Of a stretch of DNA of 11,916 bases, positions 1 to 6,468 are shown in pieces. The stretch comes from Paludibacteraceae bacterium (GTDB lineage Bacteria > Bacteroidota > Bacteroidia > Bacteroidales > Paludibacteraceae): the NCBI GenBank assembly GCA_023227695.1, contig JALNVE010000064.1, positions 1 through 11,916 on the forward strand, in the 5' to 3' direction. The notes beneath the pieces are model-generated. The model was not told the DNA's origin. It made no database searches and saw only the letters and a list, made by a program, of their open reading frames with translations. The position numbers and the translations under genes were made by a program. Position 1 is the stretch's first letter, and every line of letters starts with the position of its first letter.

Positions 1-110
1 AAAACATCTTAAACTCGAGACCGAGGAAAAGATTAGGGTATATGACTCCTTTACAAAAATTTAAACAATTGACAAACTTGGATTTAAATGAGGTTGCATT
101 GTCCGCTTGA
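1..110 (+). CDS. IS30-family transposase, C-terminal end (partial, cut by window edge)
   Basis: Reading from base 3, 35 codons stay open to the TGA at 108-110. The peptide contains NSRPRKRLGYMTP, which closely resembles the N-x-R-P-R-K-x-L-x-[YF]-x-[TS]-P signature at the C-terminus of IS30-family DDE transposases (IS4351-like elements are the Bacteroidales members). It continues with PLQKFKQL and ends ...EVALSA, typical of the short tail after the catalytic domain. The catalytic DDE residues lie upstream of the window, so I cannot say whether the full element is intact. The right terminal inverted repeat should lie at or just after the stop. The stretch 93-117 (GTTGCATTG...) is a candidate, but without the left end it cannot be confirmed. 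The element points toward the downstream gene cluster. Confidence 0.8.
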   Translation, partial: NILNSRPRKRLGYMTPLQKFKQLTNLDLNEVALSA

Positions 111-296
111 ATCCAGCTTTAATGAAGTTGCAAATACTTTTTATCGTTCCGAAGAAAAAGGGATGATAGAGAGGTCTTATTTGTTTTTCAAACACAATTA
201 GCACTTATTAAATTCTTCAAAACGAAAAAGCCTCAACCTTTTCTTTTATAAAAAACAGAAAAATCCATAACTTTACAAACAAATAAAGTAAAGATA
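111..296. other. Junction between IS30 end and first operon
   Basis: This AT-rich stretch lies between the transposase stop and the AlaX-like gene. It should contain the outer end of the insertion sequence and the promoter of the following operon. I see no second gene, tRNA or clear terminator. Bases 225-241 resemble one arm of a terminator (AAAAAGCCTCAACC), but no matching second arm is present. Confidence 0.5.
268..275 (+). promoter_or_regulatory. Candidate Bacteroidota -7 promoter element for the alaX-phoA-DUF4230 cluster
   Basis: TAACTTTA differs by one base from the TAnnTTTG -7 consensus used by the Bacteroidota primary sigma factor. It sits 21 bases before the ATG at 297, giving a short leader, as is common in this phylum. 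No convincing -33 TTTG is visible, so this is a weak call. Confidence 0.3.
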
Positions 297-761
297 ATGG
301 AACAAGCTATCACTAACGAAGCTAAAAAACAATATTACTGCCCTAACCATACGGCAGAACATCTGCTGAATCAGACCATGATCAGGATGTTCAATTGTGG
401 ACGAGCAGAGAACGCACACATTGAAGAGAAAAAATCCAAATGCGACTACGCTCTTCTGAAAGAGCCATCTGCAGAAGAGATCGCAGAGATTGAAAAGAGA
501 ATGAACGACGTCATCGCGCAGAATCTTTGCGTCACATCAGAATATATGGACAAGGAAGAGGCAAAAGTCAAATACAACCTTTCACGCCTTCCTGAAGATG
601 CAACAGACACGCTCAAGATTGTCCACATAGGCAATTACGACTCTTGCCCTTGCATCGGTGCACACGTGGAGAACACATCGAAAGTAGGCACATTCAAGAT
701 CCTTAGCAGCAGCTACGCTGACGGCATTTGGAGAGTCAGATGGAAAACTTCAAGAGATTAA
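297..761 (+). CDS. AlaX-like free-standing alanyl-tRNA editing domain protein
   Basis: This 154-residue protein consists essentially of the threonyl/alanyl-tRNA synthetase second additional domain (SAD). Both metal-binding motifs are present: HxxxH as HTAEH (H18, H22) and CxxxH as CIGAH (C119, H123). The segment after it, VENTSKVGTFKI, matches the usual HVxNTxxIGxFxI context. In the family these residues hold a zinc ion that hydrolyses mischarged Ser-tRNA(Ala) or Gly-tRNA(Ala) in trans. There is no aminoacylation domain, and the length fits the shortest AlaX class, without the N-terminal glycine-rich extension of longer types. It is cytosolic (no signal peptide). It is the first gene of a + strand cluster, 31 bases before the alkaline phosphatase. 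The fold assignment is firm; the exact tRNA substrate is inferred. Confidence 0.85.
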   Translation: MEQAITNEAKKQYYCPNHTAEHLLNQTMIRMFNCGRAENAHIEEKKSKCDYALLKEPSAEEIAEIEKRMNDVIAQNLCVTSEYMDKEEAKVKYNLSRLPEDATDTLKIVHIGNYDSCPCIGAHVENTSKVGTFKILSSSYADGIWRVRWKTSRD

Positions 762-792
762 TGTTTCCTTATATAATTTAAAGAATAGAGTT

Positions 793-1857
793 ATGACAAC
801 TTACAAAAAAATAGCAGCCGCAGCCATCCTCTGCATCTTCTCACTGAATGCAATGGCTCAGCAAAAACCAAAGAACGTGATCTACATGATTGGTGACGGC
901 ATGGGGCTTGCCCAAGTTTACGCAGGCATGACAGCCAACCATGATTCACTGAATCTGTTGAGATGCCCGTTCACTGGATTCTCAAGAACTTATTCAGCCA
1001 ACGACTATATCACAGACTCGGCCGCCGGAGGTACTGCCCTCGCCTGTGGAGTGAAGACAAAAAACGGAATGATCGGAATGAATCCCGATTCTGTTGCCGT
1101 TCCTTCTGTTCTAGACTATGCTGCAGCGAACGACAAAAAGACCGGAGTCATAGCGAGTTGCTCGGTTACACACGCAACACCAGCCAGCTTTGTCGCTCAC
1201 CAAAACAACAGAGAAATGAACGAAGAAATTGCCGCTGATTATCTCAAATCACCTGTCGATGTTTTCATTGGTGGTGGTTTGACCTATTTCACTAAAAGAA
1301 AAGACAAAAAAGACCTCACAAAAGATCTGAAGAAAAAAGGCTTCACTGTTGCAACAGACATGGATGAGGTAAAAAACATGAAATCCGGAAAATTGGCTGG
1401 ATTGGTTGCTAAAGATCATCCAGAAAGCATAAAAGGTGGCAGAGGCGATCTTCTTTTAGACGGTACTAATACTGCCATCAGGCTTTTGAGTCAAGGAGAG
1501 AACGGCTTCTTCCTTATGATTGAAGGTTCGCAGATTGACTGGGCTTGTCACAAAAACAATGAATCATACATGATTGCAGAGATGTTGGACTTCGACAAAG
1601 TAATTGGTGCCGTTTTGGATTTCGCTGCTAAAGACGGCAACACACTTGTTGTCATCACTGCCGACCACGAGACAGGAGGCCTAACCATCTTGAACGGCGA
1701 CTTCCAGAAAGGCAAAGTATCCACTCAATTCAACACGTTACAACATACAGGACTTATGGTTCCTGTCTACGCTTTCGGTCCCGGTGCTGAAAAATTCTCA
1801 GGAATTCACCAGAACACAGAAATTTCAAACATGATCAAAAATCTATTAGGCAAATAA
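793..1857 (+). CDS. phoA: Secreted alkaline phosphatase (PhoA family)
   Basis: This 354-residue phosphomonoesterase releases phosphate from organic esters in the periplasm. Residues 1-22 form a signal peptide (TYKK, hydrophobic run, cleavage after AMA). Every catalytic position of the E. coli enzyme has a counterpart at matching spacing: D35 (DGMG), nucleophile S76 in TDSAAGG, T129 in THATP, R140, E244/D249/H253 in EGSQIDWACH, D291/H292 in TADHETGG and H318 in QHTG. The position equivalent to E. coli D153 is H127, and that of K328 is W250. This is the His/Trp pair known from Thermotoga maritima alkaline phosphatase and alters the third metal site. The protein is compact, lacking the larger crown insertions of mammalian enzymes. 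It starts 31 bases after the AlaX-like gene and ends 20 before the DUF4230 lipoprotein, so co-transcription is likely. No Pho-box-like site was recognised. Confidence 0.93.
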   Translation: MTTYKKIAAAAILCIFSLNAMAQQKPKNVIYMIGDGMGLAQVYAGMTANHDSLNLLRCPFTGFSRTYSANDYITDSAAGGTALACGVKTKNGMIGMNPDSVAVPSVLDYAAANDKKTGVIASCSVTHATPASFVAHQNNREMNEEIAADYLKSPVDVFIGGGLTYFTKRKDKKDLTKDLKKKGFTVATDMDEVKNMKSGKLAGLVAKDHPESIKGGRGDLLLDGTNTAIRLLSQGENGFFLMIEGSQIDWACHKNNESYMIAEMLDFDKVIGAVLDFAAKDGNTLVVITADHETGGLTILNGDFQKGKVSTQFNTLQHTGLMVPVYAFGPGAEKFSGIHQNTEISNMIKNLLGK

Positions 1858-1877
1858 TATTCTCCAAAATAGAAAAC

Positions 1878-2552
1878 ATGAATATTTCCAAATTTAGGAT
1901 ATTGATAATATTGAGCATCCTCCTACTTATCGGAGGATGCTCTAGTAAAGAAAAGACGCAGGAAGAGAAAAACAAAAGCGCCATTCTATCTGTATCCAAA
2001 TGTTCCAAACTTTATACCGTACAATACAACATACGTAAAATCATCACATACGAAGACATGAGTGCTTTTGAAAGCAGCCTTTTCTTCCAAAAAATCAGTA
2101 TTCCTATTCCCGGAGATCGAAAGATTGCCATCCCAGTCGATGCTACCATAAAGGCCTATATTGACTTCAGCGGATTCAACGAAAGCAATGTAAAATTTGA
2201 GGGAGAAAAAGTCACGGTTACTCTTCCCGACCCTAAAATGGAGCTTACATCATCTAAGATAGACCACTACAACGAGAAGGAGTTCCGTTCTTGGAACCGC
2301 ACTCGTTTCAGCGAAGAGGAGAAGCGGTCTTTCCTGCAACAAGGTATCACCAGCATTATGGCCAAAATGAAAGACACGGACATCATCGACAGATCCAGGA
2401 CTTCAGCTTATACGGCCCTCCTACCCATCTTCACAGCTGTAGGTTACAGTCCGGAGAACATCACGATAAACTTCAGGGAAGAGATCGAAAACAACAAACA
2501 TGAAGAGAAGACTATCTTCGACATGTATAAAGAGTCTAATATTACAAAGTAA
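1878..2552 (+). CDS. DUF4230 family lipoprotein
   Basis: This 224-residue protein begins with a lipoprotein signal peptide: NISK, a hydrophobic run ILIILSILLLIGG, then the lipobox cysteine C21. The residues after it (SSKEK) are not a clear Bacteroides surface-export signal, so retention on the periplasmic side is the simpler guess. The mature part resembles DUF4230: a strand-rich segment around 83-120 (IPVDATIKAYIDFSGF, then KVTVTLPDPKMEL) is followed by a helical segment around 140-190 that ends in a short hydrophobic motif (LLPIFTAVGY). The same order appears in the next gene product. The function of DUF4230 is not established. The gene lies 20 bases after the phosphatase and ends one base before the next start codon, so the two DUF4230 genes are almost certainly translated from one mRNA. 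Confidence 0.8.
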   Translation: MNISKFRILIILSILLLIGGCSSKEKTQEEKNKSAILSVSKCSKLYTVQYNIRKIITYEDMSAFESSLFFQKISIPIPGDRKIAIPVDATIKAYIDFSGFNESNVKFEGEKVTVTLPDPKMELTSSKIDHYNEKEFRSWNRTRFSEEEKRSFLQQGITSIMAKMKDTDIIDRSRTSAYTALLPIFTAVGYSPENITINFREEIENNKHEEKTIFDMYKESNITK

Positions 2553-2553
2553 A

Positions 2554-3153
2554 ATGAGAAGAACAAGAACACCTCAGATACCAGTAAGTTTGGCAAAAAG
2601 TCCGATATTTTGGGTGATATTAGTCATCGGATTGGTTGTGATGTATTTTATAAAAAAGGCAGAGGTCAAAGATCAAAATGAAGGTAAAATTGGAGAGACA
2701 GCCATGGACATCACCTCTATCAAATCAATTGCCGAATGGGAATTTCTGACCATACAGACGGAAGAGTTTATCGATACCACTATCGTCAGAACTCTCAGCA
2801 ACGACCAGTTTGCGCGCATCTATAGAGGCACTATCCGTTTGGGAATGGACATGCAGAAGGCTAGAAAGAATTGGATTGTCTGCAAACACGACACAGCATA
2901 CATCTATTTGCCAGCCGTTGAGATTTTGGATACAGAATTCATAGACGAGGCTAACACCCGCACCTTCTACGAAAGCGGCAGAATGACGGCTACATTAAAA
3001 AATAAGATGTATAGCAAAGCAAAAAGGACAATGAAGGCTCGTGCCTTCACCAAGCAGAACATCAAAATGGCCGAAGACAATGCCAAACAACAGTTTAAGA
3101 CGATGTTTAACGCATTGGGATTTAAGGTGGTGAAGGTGGAGATAAAGAAATGA
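2554..3153 (+). CDS. DUF4230 family protein with N-terminal transmembrane anchor
   Basis: I place the start at ATG 2554, one base after the preceding stop, giving 199 residues. An in-frame ATG at 2500 would add 18 residues inside the upstream gene and push the membrane segment away from the N-terminus. Residues 1-17 are basic (MRRTRT...), 18-33 form one transmembrane helix (SPIFWVILVIGLVVMYFI), and the rest should face the periplasm. The DUF4230 core follows: RGTIRLGMDM at 91-100, YIYLPAVEILD at 116-126 and a lysine-rich helix at about 150-190 ending in FNALGFKVVKVEIKK. It is a distant paralogue of the upstream lipoprotein with a different anchor, which suggests a paired or hetero-oligomeric envelope function (inference). 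It is the last gene of the cluster. Confidence 0.82.
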   Translation: MRRTRTPQIPVSLAKSPIFWVILVIGLVVMYFIKKAEVKDQNEGKIGETAMDITSIKSIAEWEFLTIQTEEFIDTTIVRTLSNDQFARIYRGTIRLGMDMQKARKNWIVCKHDTAYIYLPAVEILDTEFIDEANTRTFYESGRMTATLKNKMYSKAKRTMKARAFTKQNIKMAEDNAKQQFKTMFNALGFKVVKVEIKK

Positions 3154-3194
3154 TTTTAAACTGATCTAATTATTTTTAGCAGAAAGCGAAAACG

Positions 3195-3231
3195 AAAAGG
3201 CTGAACCAATCTGAATTGGCTCAGCCTTTTT
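3195..3231 (+). terminator. Rho-independent terminator, probably bidirectional
   Basis: A 16-base arm at 3195-3210 (AAAAGGCTGAACCAAT) pairs with 3215-3230 around a CTGA loop. There is one A-C mismatch (3205/3220). Five Ts follow on the + strand; on the - strand the hairpin is followed by TTTTCGTTTT. It lies between convergent genes, 41 bases after the DUF4230 stop and 89 bases past the NUDIX stop, so it can serve both. Confidence 0.88.
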
Positions 3232-3319
3232 GTATATTCTCGGGCAGGGAAAAATCACGAAGTACTGACCCTTTGGTAGCCGTATAGCCGTCAGGCTAAC
3301 GTTCTTATTTACTGCAAAA

Positions 3320-3823
3320 TCACTTCGTATAAAAAAAAGGTTTCACCGTTTTCAGTAATCGCTCAGCCAAGCTGCCTTTGATAACGGCCTCGTAGGCCTC
3401 GTCATAGGAATTGAACCAATGGACCTCATCCACCTCATTAGGCGAGGCACCATCCAACGATTCATCAGTCACCGTTGTAAGAAAGTTCAGCATCAAGGTA
3501 TTTGATTTCTGGAAATAGGCACTGTAAAGAAACTCAGAGGTATCGGGCTGCATCTTCATCTCCTCCATCATCTCTCGCCTCAAAGCACACTCAGCCTCCT
3601 CACCTTTATTAACGTAACCAGCCAAAAAACTGTACTTGTCACGACCGTACTGTTTCATCATCAAAAGCTTTGTCTTATCATGATTGAACAAAGCCGTACA
3701 GATGGCCACATTAAACATCGGAAATCTGAACTCGTTACACTTTGTACAAAAGGGGATCATATTCTCCTCTCCGGGACAAAGTCTCAACTCCAATTCATTT
3801 CCACATTTCGGACAAAACTCCAT
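3320..3823 (-). CDS. Zinc-ribbon NUDIX hydrolase (NudC-like architecture)
   Basis: This 167-residue protein has an N-terminal zinc ribbon (CPKC at 4-7, CTKC at 26-29) followed by a NUDIX domain. The NUDIX box runs from G69 to M91: G69, E75, R83-E84, E87-E88 are all in the canonical spacing GX5EX7REUXEEXGU, with K90 replacing the usual glycine. The family hydrolyses nucleoside diphosphates linked to another moiety, using Mg2+ held by the box glutamates. The zinc ribbon suggests the NADH pyrophosphatase/NudC branch, but that branch's SQPWPFPxS signature is not present: the corresponding stretch reads FQKSNTLML. The substrate is therefore open (NADH/NAD-capped RNA or another dinucleotide). It is shorter than E. 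coli NudC. It lies 77 bases downstream of mutL with no clear promoter between, so read-through from mutL is likely. A purine-rich AAAGGA precedes the ATG. Confidence 0.87.
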   Translation of the reverse strand: MEFCPKCGNELELRLCPGEENMIPFCTKCNEFRFPMFNVAICTALFNHDKTKLLMMKQYGRDKYSFLAGYVNKGEEAECALRREMMEEMKMQPDTSEFLYSAYFQKSNTLMLNFLTTVTDESLDGASPNEVDEVHWFNSYDEAYEAVIKGSLAERLLKTVKPFFYTK

Positions 3824-3900
3824 AACGTTATTCCTTTCTTTACAGGGGTTCAGAACAGAACATCTGCAATTTTTTTATTCTTAGTAAAAAAAACTTTCAA

Positions 3901-5820
3901 TCATTTGAACATCTTCTCCAAATCCGCATCCTGTATAATGGAGATAATCGGCTTGTTGTTCGGCGTGAAATCGTGGTTTGGACAAGCAAACAGATCATTG
4001 ATCAACGACTCCAGCTCCTCCTTATGCATTGCTTTTCCGTAAGGAATAGCTGCCAATTCGGAGAGCGACAAAGCCAAATTCTCGCCAATTTCACCCTTCA
4101 CATCCAAGTTCTGATCCTTCACGGAATCAATCATCCTCAACAAGAAATCCTTCGCATTCAAGCTTGTATTGATGGCTGGCACACCGTTCACTGCAAATGT
4201 ATTGTTACCCATATTGGAGATTTCAAAACCAAGATAATAGAGATCGTCCATGATATCCTCCATGAAGAGTGCCTCAGAAGGCATTAGCTGCACCAATTCA
4301 GGGAAAAGCATCTTCTGCGAAAATCCCTTCTTCTCATTGAAATTCTTAACATAACGATCGTACAATATACGCACATGCGCACGATGCTGATCTATAAACA
4401 TCAAGCCTGAATGGACCGTCGTCAAAACATATTTATTTCGGAACTGGAAATACTGCGATGCACATGGGTCTCGGTCAGTCTCCGATCCAGAAAATTCTTT
4501 GATGGTTGGAGTTGTATCCACCTCCACATCCTCGTCCTCCTCTTCAGAGATGCGTGATGAAAATTCGAGCGACTCCTCCTCTGCGATTTTAGGGAAACCG
4601 CTACCCTTTTCAGATTCAAAGCCTTCGTATAACTTGCTCCAATCGTCTTTCGGTCTTTTATATGAAGAACCTGCACTGCTACCCGTTTTAAACGGATTGT
4701 AAGACGGGTCCACCTTGACCTCCGGCGTTGAAGTAAGCTCTTTCGAATGGGTGAAAGCAGGGATATCCAACGTATTTTCCTGATCGAAATCGATGGTCTG
4801 GAAGGCTAAGAATCGACCCAAAGCCTCCTTCACCGCAGCCAAAACAATAGGCCAAATAGCAGGCTCGTTTTCAAACTTTATCTCCGTCTTGGTTGGATGA
4901 ATATTTACATCGATATTCTCCGGGTCTATTTCAAAATAGAGAAAATAATCGGGAGAAAAACCAGGCTGCAACATACGGTCGTACGCCTGCATCACGGCCT
5001 TATGGAAATAGGGATGCTTGATAAAACGGTTATTGACGAAGAAGTATTCTTTATCATTCTGCTTCTTGGCCGACTCTGGTTTGCCTACAAATCCATAAAT
5101 TTTCACCATCGTTGAATCGGCATTCACACTGAAAAGATTGGAATTGATCTGTTTCCCAAAGACATTCACTATACGCTCGCGATGAGTAGATGGAGGCAAA
5201 TTGTAACAAACCGTCTCTTCAGGACGAGTTGAGAGCGTTAGGATATGCTTCAACTCAAAATGTATGTTGGGATAAACCAATACGATACGAAGAAATGCCT
5301 GTTCGATATGAGAAAATTCAGCCTTGTTCGACTTCAAAAATTTTCGGCGGGCAGGCACATTATAAAAAAGATTCTTCACGCAGAAATTACAACCGTCGGG
5401 GCAAGAGATAGGCTCCTGGTTATCAATCCTACTACCCGAAATCTGAATCATAGTACCCAACTCATCCTCTCGCCTCTTTGTACGCAATTCCATCTGAGCA
5501 ACAGAGGCAATAGAAGCCAAAGCCTCACCACGGAAACCCATCGTATGAAGGGCAAACAGATCGTTGGCGTTCTTAATCTTCGAAGTAGCATGACGTTCAA
5601 ATGCAAGACGGGCATCCGTCTCAGACATACCCTTACCATCATCAATCACCTGTATGGATGTTCGTCCGGCATCTTTAATAATCACCTGTATGTGTTGGGC
5701 ACCAGCATCAATCGCATTCTCCACCAATTCCTTCACCACTGAGGCAGGACGTTGGATAACCTCTCCCGCCGCTATCTGATTGGCTACTGAGTCTGGCAAC
5801 ACATGGATAATATCGTTCAT
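3901..5820 (-). CDS. mutL: DNA mismatch repair protein MutL
   Basis: This 639-residue protein couples MutS mismatch recognition to strand removal. The N-terminal GHKL ATPase shows IAAGEVIQRPASVVKELVEN with catalytic E34, ELVENAIDAG (31-40), DDGKGM (60-65) and GFRGEAL (95-101). The transducer domain has YFFVNNRFIKHP (259-270) and VNIHPTKTEIKF (305-316). A polar, acidic, probably disordered linker spans about 355-450, and the C-terminal dimerisation domain starts near 452. The DQHAxxExxxxE metal-binding endonuclease motif is degenerate: DQHRAHVRILYD at 477-488, with V483 and D488 where glutamates are expected. The usual A-C-R/K motif reads AAIPYGKAM (590-598), while CPNH (613-616) is kept. The gene is downstream of a small membrane-protein gene and upstream of the NUDIX gene. 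The start ATG gives the canonical N-terminus. Confidence 0.97.
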   Translation of the reverse strand: MNDIIHVLPDSVANQIAAGEVIQRPASVVKELVENAIDAGAQHIQVIIKDAGRTSIQVIDDGKGMSETDARLAFERHATSKIKNANDLFALHTMGFRGEALASIASVAQMELRTKRREDELGTMIQISGSRIDNQEPISCPDGCNFCVKNLFYNVPARRKFLKSNKAEFSHIEQAFLRIVLVYPNIHFELKHILTLSTRPEETVCYNLPPSTHRERIVNVFGKQINSNLFSVNADSTMVKIYGFVGKPESAKKQNDKEYFFVNNRFIKHPYFHKAVMQAYDRMLQPGFSPDYFLYFEIDPENIDVNIHPTKTEIKFENEPAIWPIVLAAVKEALGRFLAFQTIDFDQENTLDIPAFTHSKELTSTPEVKVDPSYNPFKTGSSAGSSYKRPKDDWSKLYEGFESEKGSGFPKIAEEESLEFSSRISEEEDEDVEVDTTPTIKEFSGSETDRDPCASQYFQFRNKYVLTTVHSGLMFIDQHRAHVRILYDRYVKNFNEKKGFSQKMLFPELVQLMPSEALFMEDIMDDLYYLGFEISNMGNNTFAVNGVPAINTSLNAKDFLLRMIDSVKDQNLDVKGEIGENLALSLSELAAIPYGKAMHKEELESLINDLFACPNHDFTPNNKPIISIIQDADLEKMFK

Positions 5821-6183
5821 CTCTTAAATCTGTTTTTATCTTGAAAAATAAAAAGAAATCTCAAAAACACAAAATGCACAAGGACAAACCGATGTCTTGT
5901 GCAAAAAGACGAAAAGGAAGGCGTTTACAAAACGAACATCCTCTCCATTCCATTCGTCGGCTGCGAGCCTTATCGGAAATAAAAATAGAATGTGAATTCT
6001 TTTTTTATTTCTTTAGAGACGGAAATCACACATCTCTACCATAGGTTAATGCCATCCTGAAATTGCCAGAAATTTATTAGCAGACTTTTCTGTCCGCTCT
6101 TGCCGACCATCCGAGACGCATTTCGTTTCTGAACAAAAACGACAGATACTATCTATACCCATCAGTTTTTAAAGATGATTCCC
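5821..6183. other. 363-base gap upstream of mutL
   Basis: This AT-rich region separates mutL from the small membrane-protein gene on the - strand. It holds the mutL-proximal hairpin (5875-5903) and a second, A/T-only hairpin: 5976-5991 pairs with 5996-6011 around a GTGA loop, with one mismatch. An open frame on the + strand (5841-6044, TTG start) encodes a lysine/arginine-rich peptide that looks like low-complexity noise. No perfect TAnnTTTG box is visible on the - strand. Confidence 0.5.
5863..5903 (-). terminator. Terminator- or attenuator-like hairpin 55 bases upstream of mutL
   Basis: Read on the - strand, TGCACAAGACA pairs with TGTCCTTGTGCA around a six-base loop (11 pairs with a single bulged base). 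The tail is TTTTGTGTTTTTGA. On the + strand the arms are 5875-5886 and 5893-5903. Its shape is that of an intrinsic terminator with an interrupted U-tract. It could end transcription from the upstream small gene or attenuate entry into mutL. Confidence 0.55.
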
Positions 6184-6468
6184 TTATCGCAGTAGTACAA
6201 AATATATCAGAGCAATAACAATGAATGCCAAGAAAATCAAAGAAGACAAACGTTTGCTTCTGTTAGCCGACATTGTTTTACGCTTATCGCTTAAGAAACC
6301 TTTACGAATAGTTGGCTGATAATCGACCTTTTCACCTTTTTCTATTGCTACTTCCTGAGCAATACGTTTCTTACGCTCATCCATAGCCTCCTTTTCTGGA
6401 TTCCAATAGATAGGTTGATAATTGAACTTACGAACCTTAGGAGCTTTAAAAAAAATTAATATAGCCAT
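6184..6468 (-). CDS. Small conserved C-terminally anchored membrane protein
   Basis: This 94-residue protein has a basic and charged N-terminal part and one C-terminal hydrophobic helix (about 75-93, SSLIFLAFIVIALIYFVLL), ending in R94. It has no signal peptide. Its most distinctive segment is FNYQPIYWNPEKE at 15-27, followed by a charged stretch ERKKRIAQE. I recognise this layout as that of small proteins encoded beside mutL in Bacteroidales. Such proteins sometimes carry the misleading label 'riboflavin synthase subunit beta'; nothing here resembles a riboflavin enzyme. The expected topology is tail-anchored with a cytoplasmic body. Its function is unknown. The gene is on the mutL strand but separated from it by 363 bases including a terminator-like hairpin. 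Confidence 0.75.
   Translation of the reverse strand: MAILIFFKAPKVRKFNYQPIYWNPEKEAMDERKKRIAQEVAIEKGEKVDYQPTIRKGFLSDKRKTMSANRSKRLSSLIFLAFIVIALIYFVLLR

Noticed and set aside
225..241. Possible terminator arm AAAAAGCCTCAACC near the first operon
   Set aside because: No complementary second arm was found within hairpin distance.
2500..2553. Upstream in-frame ATG for the second DUF4230 gene, adding 18 residues
   Set aside because: It lies inside the preceding gene, puts a polar stretch before the membrane anchor, and the ATG at 2554 sits one base after the upstream stop, a typical coupled arrangement.
3285..3298. TAGCC-GTCA-GGCTA stem-loop downstream of the NUDIX gene
   Set aside because: Only five pairs and no T-tract on either strand; the strong terminator at 3195-3231 already serves this spot.
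5245..5742. 165-codon + strand frame antisense to mutL
   Set aside because: It overlaps the conserved MutL ATPase domain and its peptide shows no family features.
5841..6044. 67-codon + strand frame in the mutL upstream gap
   Set aside because: TTG start, low-complexity basic peptide, no motif, and it spans two inverted repeats.
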